Part shown: piece after piece, positions 62,585 to 64,000 of the stretch
Numbering within the stretch: position 1 is the first letter of the stretch
Layout: each line of letters begins with the position of its first letter
DNA from: Acetobacteraceae bacterium
Lineage (GTDB): Bacteria > Pseudomonadota > Alphaproteobacteria > Acetobacterales > Acetobacteraceae
Length of the DNA stretch: 64,000 nt
Direction of reading: 5' to 3'
Assembly (NCBI GenBank): GCA_025354865.1
Contig: JANXMB010000128.1
Span: 33,635 to 97,634 of the forward strand
Translations under genes and position numbers: made by a program
The notes under the pieces: model-generated
What the model saw: the letters and a program-made list of their open reading frames with translations, nothing else
The model's database searches: none
What the model was told of the DNA's origin: nothing

Positions 62585-63079
62585 ATGCAAGCAGTCGTTC
62601 TTCCCTCCGGCCGCCTGATTCTGCGGGACCGCACCTACCGCGTAGCCATCGGCGCACGCGGTGTGTTGGTGCACAAAGAAGAAGGCGATGAGGCAACGCC
62701 CGCCGGCATTCTACCGCTGCGTCGCGTCTTGTATCGCGCCGATCGGGTTCCGCCGCCGCAATGCGCGGTGCCGATCGAACCGATCGCACGGGACGATGGG
62801 TGGTGCGACGATCCATGGTCCCGCGATTACAACAGGATGATCCGCCTGCCGCACGATGCCCGTCATGAGGAACTCTGGCGCTCCGACGGGCTCTACGACA
62901 TTGTTGGCGTGCTGGGCTGGAACGACCGCCCCGTCGAAAAGCGCCGCGGCTCGGCCATTTTCCTGCACGTCGCCCGGCCGGACTATGCGCCGACCCAGGG
63001 CTGTGTCGCGTTATCGCTGTCCGACCTACGCGCTGTACTTGCGGCGGGCGTAACCGAGCTTTCGGTCGCCCAGTCGTAG
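62585..63079 (+). CDS. L,D-transpeptidase family protein (YkuD)
   Basis: 164 aa, a single YkuD domain. The catalytic region is 'SAIFLHVARPDYAPTQGCVALS', with His and Cys in the order expected for L,D-transpeptidases. No signal peptide is visible, and the start MQAVVLPSGRLILRDRTYRVA is a beta strand, so export is uncertain. It lies 5 nt after ftsY, suggesting co-transcription. Confidence 0.8.
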   Translation: MQAVVLPSGRLILRDRTYRVAIGARGVLVHKEEGDEATPAGILPLRRVLYRADRVPPPQCAVPIEPIARDDGWCDDPWSRDYNRMIRLPHDARHEELWRSDGLYDIVGVLGWNDRPVEKRRGSAIFLHVARPDYAPTQGCVALSLSDLRAVLAAGVTELSVAQS

Positions 63080-63179
63080 GGTGTTTGGGGTTGGGAGGGC
63101 GATCGATGGACCTCCGGTCCCTCTGGACGTTTCGGCGATTAGCAGCCACGTTTCGGGGGTAGAATTAAGGAGGGCGTCC

Positions 63180-64000
63180 ATGCAACTCGGGATTCATTTG
63201 CCGCATATCGGTCGCAAAGCGGGGCCAGATGCCATACGCCGCGCCGCCATGCAGGCCGAGGATTTGGGGCTGGCCGATGTTTGGGTGAGCGAGCACATCA
63301 TTGTCCCGAAAGCCGGCGGCTATCCCCCTTCGCCCAATTTCTGGGACCCCATCCTCACCCTCACCTGGGCCGCCGCATGCACCAGCCGCGTGCGGCTCGG
63401 CACCTCGGTCCTGGTGCTGCCGCTGCGCCATCCGTTGCCGTTGGCGAAGGAACTCGCGACGCTGCACAACCTGTCTAACGGCCGCGTCATCCTGGGCGGC
63501 GGCGTCGGTTGGCTGGAAGCCGAATTCGACGCGCTGGGCGTGCCGTTCAAAGAGCGCGGCCGCCGAATGGATGAGGGTATCGCGATGATGCGCGCGGTCT
63601 GGACCCAGGATCCCGTCACATTCCCGACCAAATATATCGCCGCGTCGATCGTGGATATGCGGTCGCAACCGCAACCGATTTCGCACATCCCCATTTGGAT
63701 CGGCGGCTCGTCCGATGCTGCGATCGCGCGAGCACAGCGGAACGACGGCTGGCACGGCAGCCGGGTGCGGCCGGACGCCGCAGCGGAAACAGTCAAGCGC
63801 TTGCGTGCCGGTCGGCCGGAGGAGTCCTGGACGATCTCTCTGCGCGTGAACATCAACGCCAACAATGTCGATGAGATGAAATCCGCGCTGGCGCTTTACC
63901 GTGAGGCAGGGGTGCAGCACGTCATGGCGGCACCCGAAGACCGCGACATCGACACGTATCTGAAGACTGTCGAACGTTTCGCTCGCGCTGGCGAGGGACT
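63180..64000 (+). CDS. LLM-class flavin-dependent oxidoreductase, partial (runs off right edge)
   Basis: This frame is not in the ORF track because it has no stop within the window. ATG 63180 follows AAGGAGGG. It reads 273 codons: MQLGIHLPHIGRKAGPDAIRR, 'GLADVWVSEHIIVPKAGGYPPSPNFWDPILTLTWAAACTSRVRLGTSVLVLPLRHPLPLAKELATLHNLSNGRVILGGGVGW', and 'PIWIGGSSDAAIARAQRNDGWHG'. This is the TIGR03619-like F420/FMN-dependent group. It is distinct from the LLM gene at 33.7 kb. The end is missing. Confidence 0.85.
   Translation, partial: MQLGIHLPHIGRKAGPDAIRRAAMQAEDLGLADVWVSEHIIVPKAGGYPPSPNFWDPILTLTWAAACTSRVRLGTSVLVLPLRHPLPLAKELATLHNLSNGRVILGGGVGWLEAEFDALGVPFKERGRRMDEGIAMMRAVWTQDPVTFPTKYIAASIVDMRSQPQPISHIPIWIGGSSDAAIARAQRNDGWHGSRVRPDAAAETVKRLRAGRPEESWTISLRVNINANNVDEMKSALALYREAGVQHVMAAPEDRDIDTYLKTVERFARAGEG

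Overview
The window is GC-rich DNA from an alphaproteobacterium, most likely Rhodospirillales/Acetobacterales. That placement is inference. It rests on the gene orders ubiA-rsmE-gshA-ahcY, recO-parC and dapF-mtaB-ftsY, on a B12-dependent NrdJ, and on the protein sequences as read. No 16S or marker phylogeny could be run.

Region 1 (1-20,928, all minus strand) is the structural half of a contractile-tailed prophage. In transcription order it holds terminase, portal, scaffold, an N4-gp56-like major capsid protein, three connector/neck genes, tail sheath, tail tube, a tail-assembly chaperone, a protein in the tape-measure position, GpU-, LysM/GpX- and GpD-like proteins, baseplate V, W, J and I, a fibre module and at least two tandem fibre genes. 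The last fibre gene runs off the left edge and is missing from the ORF track. Genes mostly abut or overlap, as in a single late operon. A sigma70-like promoter reading toward the terminase lies near 21.2 kb. The chaperone gene carries a canonical -1 slippery heptamer (GGGAAAC) in the correct frame, leading into a 61-codon extension. No integrase, repressor, lysis gene or att site is visible.

Region 2 (21.3-31.8 kb) is housekeeping: a DinG/XPD-like Fe-S helicase, a PhoR-like kinase without a partner, an ETF-beta lysine methyltransferase overlapping ubiA, rsmE, gshA, ahcY with a candidate ArsR/SahR-type operator, and a ferritin-like protein.

Region 3 (31.8-43.4 kb) is an accessory catabolic cluster: MFS transporter, carboxymuconolactone decarboxylase-like protein, LLM oxidoreductase, SDR, FAH-family hydrolase, TauD-like and IPNS-like Fe(II) oxygenases, two peptide-type solute-binding proteins without permeases, a truncated MlrC-like protein and an IclR regulator. 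The substrate is unknown.

Region 4 (43.6-50.3 kb, plus strand) is a tightly overlapping run: exported alpha/beta hydrolase, a large membrane protein with a spermidine-synthase-like core, a Tat-exported PIMT, a UDP-glucose/GDP-mannose dehydrogenase and a glycosyltransferase. This suggests envelope or polysaccharide work.

Region 5 (50.3-64 kb) carries nrdJ, a CoA transferase, a DUF4337 protein, a hydroxynitrile-lyase-like cupin, a rhodanese, parC, recO, a Tat-exported acetolactate decarboxylase-like protein, tRNA-Ala(GGC), dapF-mtaB-ftsY, an L,D-transpeptidase and a partial LLM oxidoreductase. Two copies of a ~90-103 bp double-hairpin repeat lie at 34.7 and 53.9 kb. One of them supplies the stop codon of a neighbouring gene.
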